From positions 1 to 64,000 of the forward strand of contig MKWN01000016.1 in the NCBI GenBank assembly GCA_001899775.1: a DNA stretch of 64,000 nucleotides, written 5' to 3'. The translations under genes were made by a program, and so were the position numbers. Each line of letters begins with the position of its first letter. The stretch's first letter is position 1. The notes beneath the pieces are model-generated. The model worked only from the letters and a program-made list of their open reading frames with translations, was not told where the DNA came from and did no database searches. Of the stretch, positions 45,653 to 55,689 are shown in pieces. Origin of the DNA: Thiobacillus sp. 65-29 (GTDB lineage: Bacteria > Pseudomonadota > Gammaproteobacteria > Burkholderiales > Thiobacillaceae).

Positions 45653-46036
45653 TCACCCCGGGCCGGACGGCGCGTCGCGCGACGGAATGCGGGCGATCCA
45701 CGTCATCAGCAGCAGCCCGCCGACGCCCATTGCCAGTTTGGCCGGCCAGCCCGGCACGAAAAAAGTGATGGAGACCGCGAAGCTCAGCACAATGAGCACG
45801 AGCGCGGTGCGCTTGGCGCGATACGGAATACTGCGGTATTCGCGCCATTCGCGGATCAACGGACCGAAGCGCGGATGATTCAGCAGCCAGTTGAAGACAC
45901 GGCGCGAGGCGCGCGCATAGCAGGCGGTCGCCAGCAGCAGGAAGGGGGTCGTCGGCAGCACCGGCAGGAACGCCCCGAACACGCCAAGCAGCAGGAACAG
46001 CGTGCCCAGTGCAGCGAACAGCAGGCGTACCGGCAT
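45653..46036 (-). CDS. DUF454 (YbaN-like) membrane protein
   Basis: The protein is 127 residues from ATG 46036 (an upstream ATG 46093 would add a polar tail). It has three membrane helices and the DUF454 motif LGVFGAFLPVLPTTPFLLLA, followed by CYARASRRVFNWLLNHPRFG. Function is unknown. Confidence 0.88.
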   Translation of the reverse strand: MPVRLLFAALGTLFLLLGVFGAFLPVLPTTPFLLLATACYARASRRVFNWLLNHPRFGPLIREWREYRSIPYRAKRTALVLIVLSFAVSITFFVPGWPAKLAMGVGGLLLMTWIARIPSRDAPSGPG

Positions 46037-46115
46037 GGCGTGGCGATGCGGCCCACCGCCGTCTCCATCGCCGTTCGAGCGGCTCCCCGTCATCGACGGG
46101 GTCGAGCGTGCCCGC

Positions 46116-46316
46116 TCATTTCAGCACGAACGTCAGCTTCATGCGCACGACGTATTCGGCGATCTTGCCCTTGGCCACGTGAACGTTCTGGTCCATCACC
46201 CAGGCTCCGGTGATGTTTTCAAGCGATTCGGCTGCTTTCGCCACGCCCTGCTTGATGGCGTCGTCGAAGCTCTTCTTCGAGCTGGCGGTGATTTCGATGG
46301 TTTTGGCTACGCTCAT
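46116..46316 (-). CDS. Dodecin (flavin-storage protein)
   Basis: The 66-residue protein matches dodecins throughout (VAKTIEITASSKKSFDDAI, ENITGAWVMDQNVHV, YVVRMKLTFVL), including the Trp that stacks on flavin. Dodecins form hollow dodecamers that bind riboflavin or FMN/CoA. An AGGAGG ribosome site precedes the start. It stands near the flavin reductase gene, though no operon link is evident. Confidence 0.95.
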   Translation of the reverse strand: MSVAKTIEITASSKKSFDDAIKQGVAKAAESLENITGAWVMDQNVHVAKGKIAEYVVRMKLTFVLK

Positions 46317-46385
46317 GATTCCTCCTGAGTGGGCACGCGCAACGCGTAGCTTCAGCCTACCAGTCTGGAGAAAAAAACAAAGCGC

Positions 46386-46871
46386 TCAGAAAAGGCGCGC
46401 GGCGACGAACACGCCGATCATGGTGAAGGCGAGTGCGATCTTCAGCAGCGCGCCGAACACCAGCCCCACCAGCGCTCCGACACCGGCGCGCGTAGCGGCC
46501 GCGACGGATGCGCGCTGGCTGAATTCGGCGATGAGCGCGCCGGCGAAGGGGCCGAGCACGATGCCGGGCAGGCCGAAGAACACCCCGACCACGGCGCCGA
46601 GCGCCGCGCCGACGATGGCCCGCGGCGAGGCACCGAAATGCTTCGCACCGAGCGCGCTGGCGAGGAAATCGACCGCATAACTGAGGAGCGCGAGCAGGCC
46701 CAGTACGGCAAGCGTACCCCAGCCCACGTAAGCAAAATTCTCCGCCCAGGCCAGCAGCACAAGGCCGGCGAACACCAGTGGAATGCCCGGCAGCATCGGG
46801 AGGATCAGTCCGGCAAAACCGACGGCGATCAGCAGCGCGGCAAGCAGCCAGAGCAAAAGCTGGGTTTCCAT
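46386..46871 (-). CDS. DUF456 membrane protein
   Basis: The 161-residue protein from ATG 46871 has five hydrophobic helices with Gly/Ala-rich faces and the DUF456 stretches GLILPMLPGIPLVFAGLVLLAW and GASPRAIVGAALGAVVG (parts GIPLVFAGL, GASPRAIVGAA). Family function is unknown. It is divergent from the MFS gene; the 90-base gap holds both starts. Confidence 0.88.
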   Translation of the reverse strand: METQLLLWLLAALLIAVGFAGLILPMLPGIPLVFAGLVLLAWAENFAYVGWGTLAVLGLLALLSYAVDFLASALGAKHFGASPRAIVGAALGAVVGVFFGLPGIVLGPFAGALIAEFSQRASVAAATRAGVGALVGLVFGALLKIALAFTMIGVFVAARLF

Positions 46872-46961
46872 GTGGAAGCGAAGCGTGAGTGGCGGATGAT
46901 TATAGCCGGCGCGCCGGGCCGACACCGATTGCTACAATCAGGGAACACTGCAAGCGCCCTC

Positions 46962-48122
46962 ATGAAATCCCTCAAGCCCTCCTTCTTCGTTCTCATTGCC
47001 ACCATCGGTGCGCTGGCGATCTTCAGCTCGACGCTGTCGAAAACGCCGGTGCTGCCGCTGTTTGCCACATCGCTCGGCGCCACACCCGCCGAAATCGGCT
47101 GGATCGTCATTGCCTCGACGATTCCCGGCGTGCTCATCAGCTTTCCCGCCGGCGCCCTCGCCGACCACCTTGGCACGCGCCGCGTGCTGCTCGCTTCACT
47201 GGTGGTATTCGCCACCGCGCCCTTCCTCTATCTGGGTGTCGAGAACGCGTGGCAGCTCATGGCGGTGCGCTTCTACCACGGCTTCGCCACCGCCATCTTC
47301 GGCACCGTGGCGAGCGCAGCGATTGCCGAGCGCTACACGCAGGACCGCGCCGCGCGGCTTTCCACGTATTCCTCGGCGACCATCGTCGGCCGCTCGCTGG
47401 CGCCGTTCCTTGGCGGCTTCCTGATTTCGCTGGCGAGCTACGGCGCGGTCTACATCGCGTGCGCGGTGAGCGGCGTGCTGGCGCTCGCCGCCGGCCTGCT
47501 GCTGCGCGACGACCCGCCGGCGCAGGTGAAGACCACGACGCGACTGCGCTTCTGGGCCAGTCTGAAAGAGGTGCTGCGGGATCGCGGCATTCTTCTGGTG
47601 AGCACGGTGGAAGCGGCGCAATATCTGGTGTTCGGGGCGATCGAAGCGTTTCTCGCGCTGTACGCCGCATCGCTCGGCGTGCCGGCGTGGCAGATCGGCA
47701 TCATCCTCGGCGTGCAACTGGTCAGCATCGTGCTGGCCAAGCCGCTGATGGGCCGCCTGTCCGACCGCGCCGGCCGCCGCCGCGTGATCCTGCCCGGACT
47801 CGCGCTCGGCGCGGGCAGCATTCTGCTGCTGCCGTGGGCTTCGGGATTTTTCGGCCTTGCGGCACTGAGCCTGGTATTCGGCCTCGGGTTCGCCACCGTC
47901 ACCTCGTCGACCTCGGCGCTGGTCGCCGATCTGACCCGCAATGGCCGCTTCGGCGCGTCGATGGGCGTGTTGCGCACGGTGATGGACGTCGGCCAGTCGA
48001 TCGGGCCGGTGCTCACCGGCTGGATGGTCACCGTCGCCGGTTATACCAGCGCGTTCAACCTGCTGGCGGCGATCCTCATCGCTGCGGCCGTGCTGCTCGC
48101 CACGCTGTTCCGCATGCCGTAG
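46962..48122 (+). CDS. MFS transporter
   Basis: The 386-residue protein has twelve predicted helices and the MFS loop motif GALADHLGTRRVLL, repeated in the second half as GRLSDRAGRRRVIL. The substrate is unknown; drug or sugar export are common roles for this type. The reading frame upstream of ATG 46962 is a shadow of the DUF456 gene. Confidence 0.92.
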   Translation: MKSLKPSFFVLIATIGALAIFSSTLSKTPVLPLFATSLGATPAEIGWIVIASTIPGVLISFPAGALADHLGTRRVLLASLVVFATAPFLYLGVENAWQLMAVRFYHGFATAIFGTVASAAIAERYTQDRAARLSTYSSATIVGRSLAPFLGGFLISLASYGAVYIACAVSGVLALAAGLLLRDDPPAQVKTTTRLRFWASLKEVLRDRGILLVSTVEAAQYLVFGAIEAFLALYAASLGVPAWQIGIILGVQLVSIVLAKPLMGRLSDRAGRRRVILPGLALGAGSILLLPWASGFFGLAALSLVFGLGFATVTSSTSALVADLTRNGRFGASMGVLRTVMDVGQSIGPVLTGWMVTVAGYTSAFNLLAAILIAAAVLLATLFRMP

Positions 48123-48131
48123 TGCCGCGCG

Positions 48132-50567
48132 TCAACGCGGCGCACCCGGCTTGCGCGGACTGCGCGCGCGGGTGTCCGCCGCGCGGCAGGCGCGCCGGAA
48201 AGCCTGCAAGGTCGCCTGCGCGCGGCCGAACACGCTCTTCGCCGGATAGCGTCCGGCACCGTCGGCTGCGCCCGCCGCCACGCCGGTAAGACGCTCGATG
48301 CCTTCGGCCGCCGTCGCCGCGGTGTAGACGTGGAAGCGTCCGGCGGCCACGGCGGCGACGAGTTCCGGCGCGAGCATGAGGTGACGGCGGTTGCGCGCGG
48401 GAATCAGCACGCCCTGGCGGCCATCGAGACCGACCTCTGCGCAGACGCGGAACCAGCCCTCGATCTTTTCGTTGATGCCGCCCACCGGCAGCACCTCGCC
48501 GTGCTGGTTGACCGCGCCGGTCACCGCGACGCCCTGCGCCAGGGGTAGTCCGGACAGCGCGGAGAGCAGCGCGTACAGTTCCGCGCAGGACGCCGAGTCG
48601 CCTTCGACGCCGTGGTACTGCTGCTCGAAGGCGAGCGACGCGCTGAGCGAAAGCGGCGCGTTCGCCGCGAACAGGCCGTTGAGATAGTGCTCCAGGATCA
48701 GCACCCCCTTGTCGTGCACCGGCCCGGACAGTTCGACTTCGCGCTCGATGTTGAGCACCCCGGCGTCGCCCGCGAACGCGCGCGCAGACAGGCGCACCGG
48801 CACGCCGAACCGGTAGTCGCCGGTGTCGACCACGCTCAAGCCGTTCAGGCGCCCGGTCGCCGTACCCACGACGTCGATCAGCACGTCGCCCTCGACGATG
48901 GCCTCGCGCAGGCGTTGCTCGGGATAATCGTGGCGCGTCGTGCGTGCCGCCAGCGCGGCCTCGACATCCAGCGCCTCGGTGCGCGCGGCGCCGCGTACAC
49001 GTGCCTGCGTCGCGCTCTCGATCACCAGCGCCTCGGCACGCGCGAACAATGCACTCTGCCGCGTGCGATCGCCCGCTTCGCGATGCGATTCCTCCAGCAG
49101 GCGCGCGACCGCCGCCGCGTCGAAGTGCGGCAGGCCGTGTTGACGGCAGGTGTGTGCGACGAAAATTGCGGACGCGTGGTGCGTTTCCGGCGTGGCCGGA
49201 AAGCTGTCGGCGAAATCGACCTTGGCGCGAAAATGGCGCGCGACTTCGGGGGCCGCTTCCTGGAGTTCGTAATACTGTTCGCGCGAGCCGATCAGCACCA
49301 GCTTGACGTCGACGTCGACCGCCTCTGGCACCAGCGACACCGTGGCGATCGGCGAGAACGACACGCCCGGCTCCTCGATCTGCAGGCGCCCGCTGCGCAG
49401 AAAACGTCGCAGCTTCTCCCACACCAGCGGATCGGCGAGCACGTCGGCAAGATGCAGCATGAGAAAACCGCCGTGCGCACGCAGCAGGCTGCCGGCGCGA
49501 ATGCGCGAGAAATCGGTGACCAGCACGTCGTTCTCGGTCTGGTATTCGATGCTGCCGAACAGCGCGCGAAACAGCGGGTTCTCCTCGACGATCACCGGCG
49601 CCCCCGCCAGACTGCCGTTGTCGACGACGACATTGACGCGATAGCGCGCCAGCACCATGTGCAAGGCGTCGAGGCGCTCGGCGTCGTCGGCGTCGCCGTG
49701 AAAAAGCTCCAGCCCGTCGAGCAGATCGGTTTGCAGCGCATCGAGCCAGGCGGTCAGCTTGGCGGCATCCTTGATCTGCTTCTTCATTGCGCCGCGAATC
49801 GTCTCCAGCGCACGCTCCACCAGAGGTTTCACCATCTGCCGGCGCAGCAGCGCCAGCGCCTCGTTCATCGCGCGCTCCAGCGGCTGCGTCTTCTCGATGT
49901 AGCGGGTGATTTCGGCGCGCAGTTCCTGCTCGCCGCGTTCCACCTGGGTCCGGCGTGCCTTCGGCAGCGCCAGCACCTCGTCCTCGGTCAACGCCTGACC
50001 CTTCTTCCCGGTCAGGGTGAACACCATGCGTCCGCCTTCACGGTGCAGCGAGAAACTGCGTGCCTCGGCAAACGCCGACAGCTCGGCATACAGTCCGGCC
50101 ACCTCGTCCTTCCATGCCTGCTCGATGCGCGCCGCTTCCGCCTTGTAGTCCGGTCCTTCGAGGCGCTGCGGAATGTCCGTCTGCAGGGTTTTCACCGCAT
50201 GCGCCAGCGATTGCCGCAACAGCCGCCCCTCGCCCGCCGGCAGACGCAGCGCCAACGGCCGCTCCGGCGTATCGAAATTATGCAGATAGCACAGGTCCGG
50301 CGGCACCCGGCGCTGCGCCGCCACCTCGCGCATCGCCTGGCGCAACAGCGAACTGCGCCCGCTGCCGGTCTTGCCGAGTATGAACAGGTTGTAGTCCGGC
50401 GCCTCGATCGCCAGACCGAAACGCGCCGCCGCCTCGGCCCGCGCCTGGCCGATCCATGGCAGGGCTTCGTTGACCAGCGCGTGCGTGGTGTCGAAACCAA
50501 GGCTGGCGGAATCGATGGCGACACGCAGTTCGGCAGGCGGCAGGGCAGCGGCGGACATGGCAGGCAA
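48132..50567 (-). CDS. Lon-like ATP-dependent protease (LonB/YcbZ type)
   Basis: The 811-residue protein has Walker A GKTGSGRSSL near residue 70, a long helical insert, a Walker B-region with HGGFLMLHLADVL, and a C-terminal Lon protease domain (about 575-765). The catalytic dyad is S658 (GDSAS) and K701 (GGINEKIEG), 43 residues apart as in Lon. The arrangement with the N-terminal P-loop and no Lon-N domain matches the Lon-related COG1067 proteases. ATG 50558 is an alternative start. Substrates are unknown. Confidence 0.92.
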   Translation of the reverse strand: MPAMSAAALPPAELRVAIDSASLGFDTTHALVNEALPWIGQARAEAAARFGLAIEAPDYNLFILGKTGSGRSSLLRQAMREVAAQRRVPPDLCYLHNFDTPERPLALRLPAGEGRLLRQSLAHAVKTLQTDIPQRLEGPDYKAEAARIEQAWKDEVAGLYAELSAFAEARSFSLHREGGRMVFTLTGKKGQALTEDEVLALPKARRTQVERGEQELRAEITRYIEKTQPLERAMNEALALLRRQMVKPLVERALETIRGAMKKQIKDAAKLTAWLDALQTDLLDGLELFHGDADDAERLDALHMVLARYRVNVVVDNGSLAGAPVIVEENPLFRALFGSIEYQTENDVLVTDFSRIRAGSLLRAHGGFLMLHLADVLADPLVWEKLRRFLRSGRLQIEEPGVSFSPIATVSLVPEAVDVDVKLVLIGSREQYYELQEAAPEVARHFRAKVDFADSFPATPETHHASAIFVAHTCRQHGLPHFDAAAVARLLEESHREAGDRTRQSALFARAEALVIESATQARVRGAARTEALDVEAALAARTTRHDYPEQRLREAIVEGDVLIDVVGTATGRLNGLSVVDTGDYRFGVPVRLSARAFAGDAGVLNIEREVELSGPVHDKGVLILEHYLNGLFAANAPLSLSASLAFEQQYHGVEGDSASCAELYALLSALSGLPLAQGVAVTGAVNQHGEVLPVGGINEKIEGWFRVCAEVGLDGRQGVLIPARNRRHLMLAPELVAAVAAGRFHVYTAATAAEGIERLTGVAAGAADGAGRYPAKSVFGRAQATLQAFRRACRAADTRARSPRKPGAPR

Positions 50568-50597
50568 GGATCGGAGGACAGTCTCGATTATGCCGAA

Positions 50598-51785
50598 TCA
50601 CTGGCCCGACAACAGGGGCCTCCATTCGGCAAGACTGGAACGATACGCCGCTTCGAGTGACGCGGCGTGGGCTTCCCGCTGCGCGTGCGGCACCGCCAGC
50701 GCCGCCGCGACGGCCGGCGCAAGATCGGCGGATGCAACGCAACCGGGCAGCGCATCCGGTTCCCAGGTGGCGACGAAGGCGTCACGCTTGTCCGGACCGT
50801 CTCCCTGCGGCGGCCGTAGTGTCAGCCGCGGGCGCGCGTAGGCCAGTGCCACGACACGCGCGTGCAGACTGCTGGAGAGCGTGACGCGGCTCGCGGCGAT
50901 GAGCGCGCACAGATCCCACAGGTGCAGCGAGGCGAAGCGGCGCGCCAAGCCATCCGGCAGGCGCGGCAGGATGGCGTCATACAGCGCGGCATCGTCGTGC
51001 CAGGGTGCGGCGCCGGCCTGGAACAGCACCACGCCGAGACCGCTTGCCGTGGCGGCAGCCCGCAGTCCCTGCGCCAGCGCATCGAGCGTGGCGTCATCGC
51101 CGAACTCGGCGCTGAACTGGCAGGCGATATAACCCTGCGGAAACGCCGCACGCACCGCGCGGGCCTCGCCCCGCGCTGCGTACCGAGCGATGGTTTCGCC
51201 ACAGCACGCACGCACCATCACCGCCGGGTCCGGACACAAGGTGGCGGTGATGCCATCGGCGCGCAGCGCGTCCAGCGTGATACGGTCGCGTACGCTCACC
51301 CAGTCGGCAGCGGCAAGTGCCGCCTTCGCTTCGGCACGCGTGTTTACGGGCAGCGTGGCCCAGTCGACGCCGCCCACCGCATTGAAAATCAGCCGTCCGG
51401 GTGAGGCCACCGCATCACGTCCGGCCACATACGGCAACGCGCGTGCGGTGCCGAGCTGGCGTGCCGCCCACGCCGTGGCGGCAGCCGGGTCGCGGTCGTA
51501 ACGCGCAATGACCTGCGCCGCCGCGGCGGGATCGAGCAGCATCACCGCCGCCTCGTAAGCGCGGCAGCCGAGCAGCTCCCCACCGGCATGGATGAGGTGG
51601 CCGCGCCGCTTCGTCCCCAGCGCGGTCACGCGATGCCCGCCGAACCGCCTGAGATCGCGCGCCGCCAGCCCCGCCCACGCGAAGCGCTCGCCGCGCAGTT
51701 GCGCGGCGAGCAGATGGAGAAACAGCAGGTCGCCGAAGTTGTGACGGTCGAAAGCGCCGAAGACGACGCAGGGCAGATCGCTCAA
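50598..51785 (-). CDS. Polysaccharide pyruvyl transferase-family protein
   Basis: The 395-residue protein has the family's N-terminal FGAFDRHNFGDLLFLHLLA (GD-containing motif), SVRDRITLDALR in the middle and the C-terminal SSSLHARVVALAYARP that binds the nucleotide or acceptor. Family members add pyruvate ketals to sugars (WcaK, CsaB), but many relatives are uncharacterised. No polysaccharide cluster surrounds it. The neighbour upstream is the divergent cysteine-rich gene. Confidence 0.85.
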   Translation of the reverse strand: MSDLPCVVFGAFDRHNFGDLLFLHLLAAQLRGERFAWAGLAARDLRRFGGHRVTALGTKRRGHLIHAGGELLGCRAYEAAVMLLDPAAAAQVIARYDRDPAAATAWAARQLGTARALPYVAGRDAVASPGRLIFNAVGGVDWATLPVNTRAEAKAALAAADWVSVRDRITLDALRADGITATLCPDPAVMVRACCGETIARYAARGEARAVRAAFPQGYIACQFSAEFGDDATLDALAQGLRAAATASGLGVVLFQAGAAPWHDDAALYDAILPRLPDGLARRFASLHLWDLCALIAASRVTLSSSLHARVVALAYARPRLTLRPPQGDGPDKRDAFVATWEPDALPGCVASADLAPAVAAALAVPHAQREAHAASLEAAYRSSLAEWRPLLSGQ

Positions 51786-51868
51786 GCCCGACAGGCTCCC
51801 GGGGAACCCACGCCGTGTCCTGCGATCGGATACACTGACATTCGCCTCATCGTTTCGCGGAGCCGCTC

Positions 51869-52138
51869 ATGTTCGCACGTCTGTCGATCGCCCTGTTCGT
51901 CCTGTTGCCGGCGCTGTCCCTGGCGGCCGACACCCCGCCCCCGGTTGCCATCCAGGCGCCGCCAGCCGCCGCCGTCTGCGCGCCCGCCGACCGCCTCGCC
52001 CAGCTCACCCAGACCGAGTGCTGCAAGGTGCACAAGGGCATCTGCGGCTGCCGTGCCGGCAAGATCGTCTGCTGCGACGGCAGCGTCAGCAAGGAGCCGG
52101 GGTGTACCTGTCACGGCGAGGACGGCTTCGCCGAGTGA
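51869..52138 (+). CDS. Small cysteine-rich secreted protein
   Basis: The 89-residue product has a signal peptide (MFARLSIALFVLLPALSLAA) and a mature domain with nine cysteines in the pattern C-x(16)-CC-x(5)-CGC-x(6)-CC-x(9)-CTC (VCAPADR, ECCKVHKGICGC, IVCCDGS, GCTCHG). I do not recognise the family. The spacing suggests disulfides or metal sites in the periplasm. It is convergent with the cyclase gene. Confidence 0.8.
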   Translation: MFARLSIALFVLLPALSLAADTPPPVAIQAPPAAAVCAPADRLAQLTQTECCKVHKGICGCRAGKIVCCDGSVSKEPGCTCHGEDGFAE

Positions 52139-52146
52139 GTGCGACC

Positions 52147-53871
52147 TCATTTGCTCGCGGCGGTCCAGCTCCCGTCCCAATCCGTATCGGGCGGTGTCTG
52201 CCGGAACGCGGCAATCCGCTCCAGCATGACCCGGCTCGGCCGGTCGTCCGCCACCCGCGCCAGGCAGTCGCGGAACGCGGCTTCGGCAGCGTCCCACGCC
52301 TGCGCACGATAGTGCGCAAGTCCCTGTTCGTAAGCCTGGACCGCCTCGGCCGTGCTGTCGTCGAGCTCTGCGGCGAGGCCGATGAGTTCGTACACCCGGA
52401 CCGGCTCCAGCTTGCCCATGACCCGCAGGCTGTCGATTTCGCGCCACGCGAGCACATCCCCGGCGAGCCTGCGTGTCGTTTCGTTCGCCAGAATGCGCGT
52501 GCCGTAGAACTTGTTGGCCTGCTCCAGCCTTGACGCCAGATTCACCGTATCGCCGATGACGGTGTAGCCACGCGAGGTCTCGGAACCGATGTTGCCGACC
52601 GTCACCTCGCCGCTGGCGAGCCCCATGCGCACATTGACCTCCGGCAGGCCGTGCTTCACGCCGAACAGTTCCGGCAGACCCGCGCGGAATTCCGCCATCC
52701 TGCGCATCTGCCCGAGCGCCGCCACGCACGCACGCCGCGCATGCTCGGCGGGATCGGTGAACGGCGGCCCCCAGAACGCCATGACCGAATCGCCGATGAA
52801 TTTGTCGATGATCCCTTCATGGTCGCGCACCACTTCGCCCATCATCGTGAAATAGCGGTTGAGAAAACGTACCGTGGCTTCGGGGGTGAGCCCCTCGGCC
52901 AGGCGCGTGAAACCTTCGAGATCGGAAAAGAACACCGTCATCACCTGCCGCTCGCCGCGGTCCGCGACCATGCGGTTTTCCAGCAGCGTCCTGACGATGC
53001 GCGGATCGACGTACTGGCCGAAGGTCTCGCGGATGCGCTCCTTCTCGCGCAGGCCGACGACCATGTGGTTGAAGGATCCGGCGAGGGTCGCCAGCTCGTC
53101 ATGGGTGCGCACCTGGATCTGCACGTCGAGGTCGCCCGCCTCCACGGCGCGCGTACCGCCCAGCAGGCGCTTGACCGGATCGACCAGCGAGCGGGTGACG
53201 AAGGCGGCGAAGACCAGACCCAGCGCGGTGGCGATACCGGTGACGATCCAGTTGAGCGTGGTAGCACGCGCCTCCTCGCGTTTCGCCGCGGCGGCGGTAT
53301 CGCGCGTGAGCGTGTTGAGGAGATCGAGCGTCTTGCCGATCTCGACGTCGACGTTGTCCTTCTCGCGCAGCAGGGCTTCGCGCACCCGCTTTTCCGAGCG
53401 TGGATTGCCCTCCTCGGCCTCGATCTGGAACTGGCGGAAGCTCGCGTGGAAATGCTGGCGCGCGGTCTGGATCGCCGGCAACTGGCGCCCCAGCACCGCC
53501 AGGGTCACGCGGTCGAGCCGAATGTCCTGCTGCGCCTCGGCCTCACCCAGCATGCGCAGCGAGGAATCGATGATCTGGTCGGCATTGACCCCGCGCATGT
53601 CGAAGCCGTTCGACTCGCGCGCGAGGTATTCGGCATCGGGATGCGCCACTTCCATGCCCGCCAGCACGCGTTCCATATGCACCATCTGCTGGCGGATGAG
53701 AATTTCCACGCTCGCCACCTGTTGTTCCAGCGGCAGATACCAGTCGGACAGCGCGCGCACCTGATTGTTGAGGTTGCGAAAATTCAGTACCGACAACCAG
53801 GTGACGACGATCATCAATGCAAGCAGCGCCAGGGTGATACTGAAGATTTTCAGGCTGATGGGGAGCCGCAT
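52147..53871 (-). CDS. Membrane adenylate/guanylate cyclase with HAMP domain
   Basis: The 574-residue protein starts at ATG 53871. It has an N-terminal membrane helix (about 8-30), a periplasmic sensor region of about 165 residues, a second helix (about 205-225), HAMP (about 225-280), and a class III cyclase domain (about 300-490) with VFFSDLEGFTRLAE and the second metal Asp in DSVMAFWGP (FIGDSVM). A short TPR-like tail follows (AVQAYEQGLAHYRAQAWDAAEAAF). It should make cAMP or cGMP in response to an envelope signal. Confidence 0.93.
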   Translation of the reverse strand: MRLPISLKIFSITLALLALMIVVTWLSVLNFRNLNNQVRALSDWYLPLEQQVASVEILIRQQMVHMERVLAGMEVAHPDAEYLARESNGFDMRGVNADQIIDSSLRMLGEAEAQQDIRLDRVTLAVLGRQLPAIQTARQHFHASFRQFQIEAEEGNPRSEKRVREALLREKDNVDVEIGKTLDLLNTLTRDTAAAAKREEARATTLNWIVTGIATALGLVFAAFVTRSLVDPVKRLLGGTRAVEAGDLDVQIQVRTHDELATLAGSFNHMVVGLREKERIRETFGQYVDPRIVRTLLENRMVADRGERQVMTVFFSDLEGFTRLAEGLTPEATVRFLNRYFTMMGEVVRDHEGIIDKFIGDSVMAFWGPPFTDPAEHARRACVAALGQMRRMAEFRAGLPELFGVKHGLPEVNVRMGLASGEVTVGNIGSETSRGYTVIGDTVNLASRLEQANKFYGTRILANETTRRLAGDVLAWREIDSLRVMGKLEPVRVYELIGLAAELDDSTAEAVQAYEQGLAHYRAQAWDAAEAAFRDCLARVADDRPSRVMLERIAAFRQTPPDTDWDGSWTAASK

Positions 53872-54051
53872 GGCGGAGTTCTCGTCACGTCGATGCCGCC
53901 ACCGTAGCGCATCGCCGCGCGGCGTCAATAGGTACCCGGTAGCGGACCTTGCATCCCGGCTTTTCTGGCCTAGAGTGAGAAACCGTAAGGAGCGTGCCGC
54001 GAGCGCCTTCCTGGCGTTCTGGCTGCTTCTTTTTCTGCAAGGAGTACGACC

Positions 54052-54423
54052 ATGCTGCACACTTCCACCGACATCAACCAGCTCATCCGCGAACCCGACA
54101 TCGACCCGGATTTCCCTCACGCCCCGCTCGACTGGACCCGCGACGACGCAGTAGCCGCCGCCCGCGAGGAAGGCCTCCGCCTGACCGACGCGCACTGGGA
54201 AGCGATCCGTGTCATGCAGGGCTATTACGCCCGCCACGCCGACGACACGACCCTCACCCTGCGCGCACTGCACGACGCGCTGGAGGAGCATTTCCACCAC
54301 CAGGGTGGGCTGAAATATCTCTACACGCTGTTCCCGGGCGGCCCCATCGTGCAGATCTCCCGCCTCGGCGGCCTCGTCGCGCCGGCCAACGCGATCGACA
54401 GGAGCTTCGGCAGCGTCGCCTGA
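54052..54423 (+). CDS. DsrC/TusE-family protein lacking both C-terminal cysteines (RspA-like)
   Basis: The 123-residue protein has the DsrC fold signature (DIDPDFPHAPLDWTRDDAVAAAREEGLRLTDAHWE, quoted in parts: LDWTRDDAV, GLRLTDAHWE) and GGLKYLYTLFPGGP. In DsrC the two redox cysteines of the C-terminal arm would lie at positions aligning with S103 and A114; TusE keeps the last one. Neither is present. Cysteine-less DsrC homologues have been called RspA and proposed to be regulatory. A strong AAGGAG ribosome site precedes the ATG. It is divergent from the cyclase gene and carries no dsr or tus genes beside it. Confidence 0.85.
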   Translation: MLHTSTDINQLIREPDIDPDFPHAPLDWTRDDAVAAAREEGLRLTDAHWEAIRVMQGYYARHADDTTLTLRALHDALEEHFHHQGGLKYLYTLFPGGPIVQISRLGGLVAPANAIDRSFGSVA

Positions 54424-54930
54424 CGCGGGATCGCCCGTCTGGCCAGCCGGGTTTCAGCGCGGCGGCCCTCACCAGGCCGGCCGACAACGGGGCATGATGG
54501 GGATGCCCACCCTGCGGCCCCGGATGTAACCGGATTGTCCATTCGCCGGCAGGGGGGGCTTGCGATGCGCAATGAGTAGCCGGGCGCGCCCTCCCGCAAG
54601 AGCACGCCCCACCTGTAGGAGCGGCGCCCTCGCCGCGATTGTCGGACGGTGGAATCATCACCCCATCGGGCCGGGGGCGGCCCTCCTACAACACCACGCC
54701 CCCCTGCAGGAGCGCCGCCCCCGCCGCGATTGTCGGGCGGTGGCGTCATCACCCCATCGGGCCGGGGGCGGCCCTCCTACAATGGCGCACCCCGCCTGCC
54801 TGCGTCTTTCCGCGGGACGCCGTTACGCGGCGCTTGATCCGGCACCTATTCCCCCGCATACTCTTCGCAATGCCGGTGGCAGCCCCGCCAGGGGCGCGCC
54901 CTGACGCCATCCATCCAACCGCTCATTTTC
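54424..54930. other. 507-base gene-free gap with repeats
   Basis: No supported gene is present here between the DsrC-family gene and the diguanylate cyclase. Several open frames on both strands are Arg/Pro-rich products of GC-rich palindromes. The main content is the tandem repeat at 54614-54781; the remainder holds shorter GGCCGG palindromes near 54468-54483. Confidence 0.7.
54614..54781. repeat. Two tandem REP/BIME-like units
   Basis: Unit 1 (54614-54690) and unit 2 (54705-54781) repeat with a 91-base period and high identity. Each starts TGTAGGAGCGGCG or TGCAGGAGCGCCG, continues through CCGCGATTGTCGG and TCATCACCCCATCGGGCCGG, and ends GCGGCCCTCCTACAA, so the two ends of a unit form inverted arms (GTAGGAG and CTCCTAC). 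This is the layout of a bacterial interspersed mosaic element made of paired REPs. Confidence 0.85.

Positions 54931-55685
<755 letters not shown>

Positions 55686-55689
<4 letters not shown>

Noticed and set aside
48612-50660. 682-codon plus-strand frame
   Set aside because: It is antisense to the Lon-like protease gene, whose catalytic dyad is intact.
52147-54300. Cyclase start at 54300
   Set aside because: The extra N-terminus would overlap the divergent DsrC-family gene and has no membrane or family signal; ATG 53871 opens the first membrane helix.
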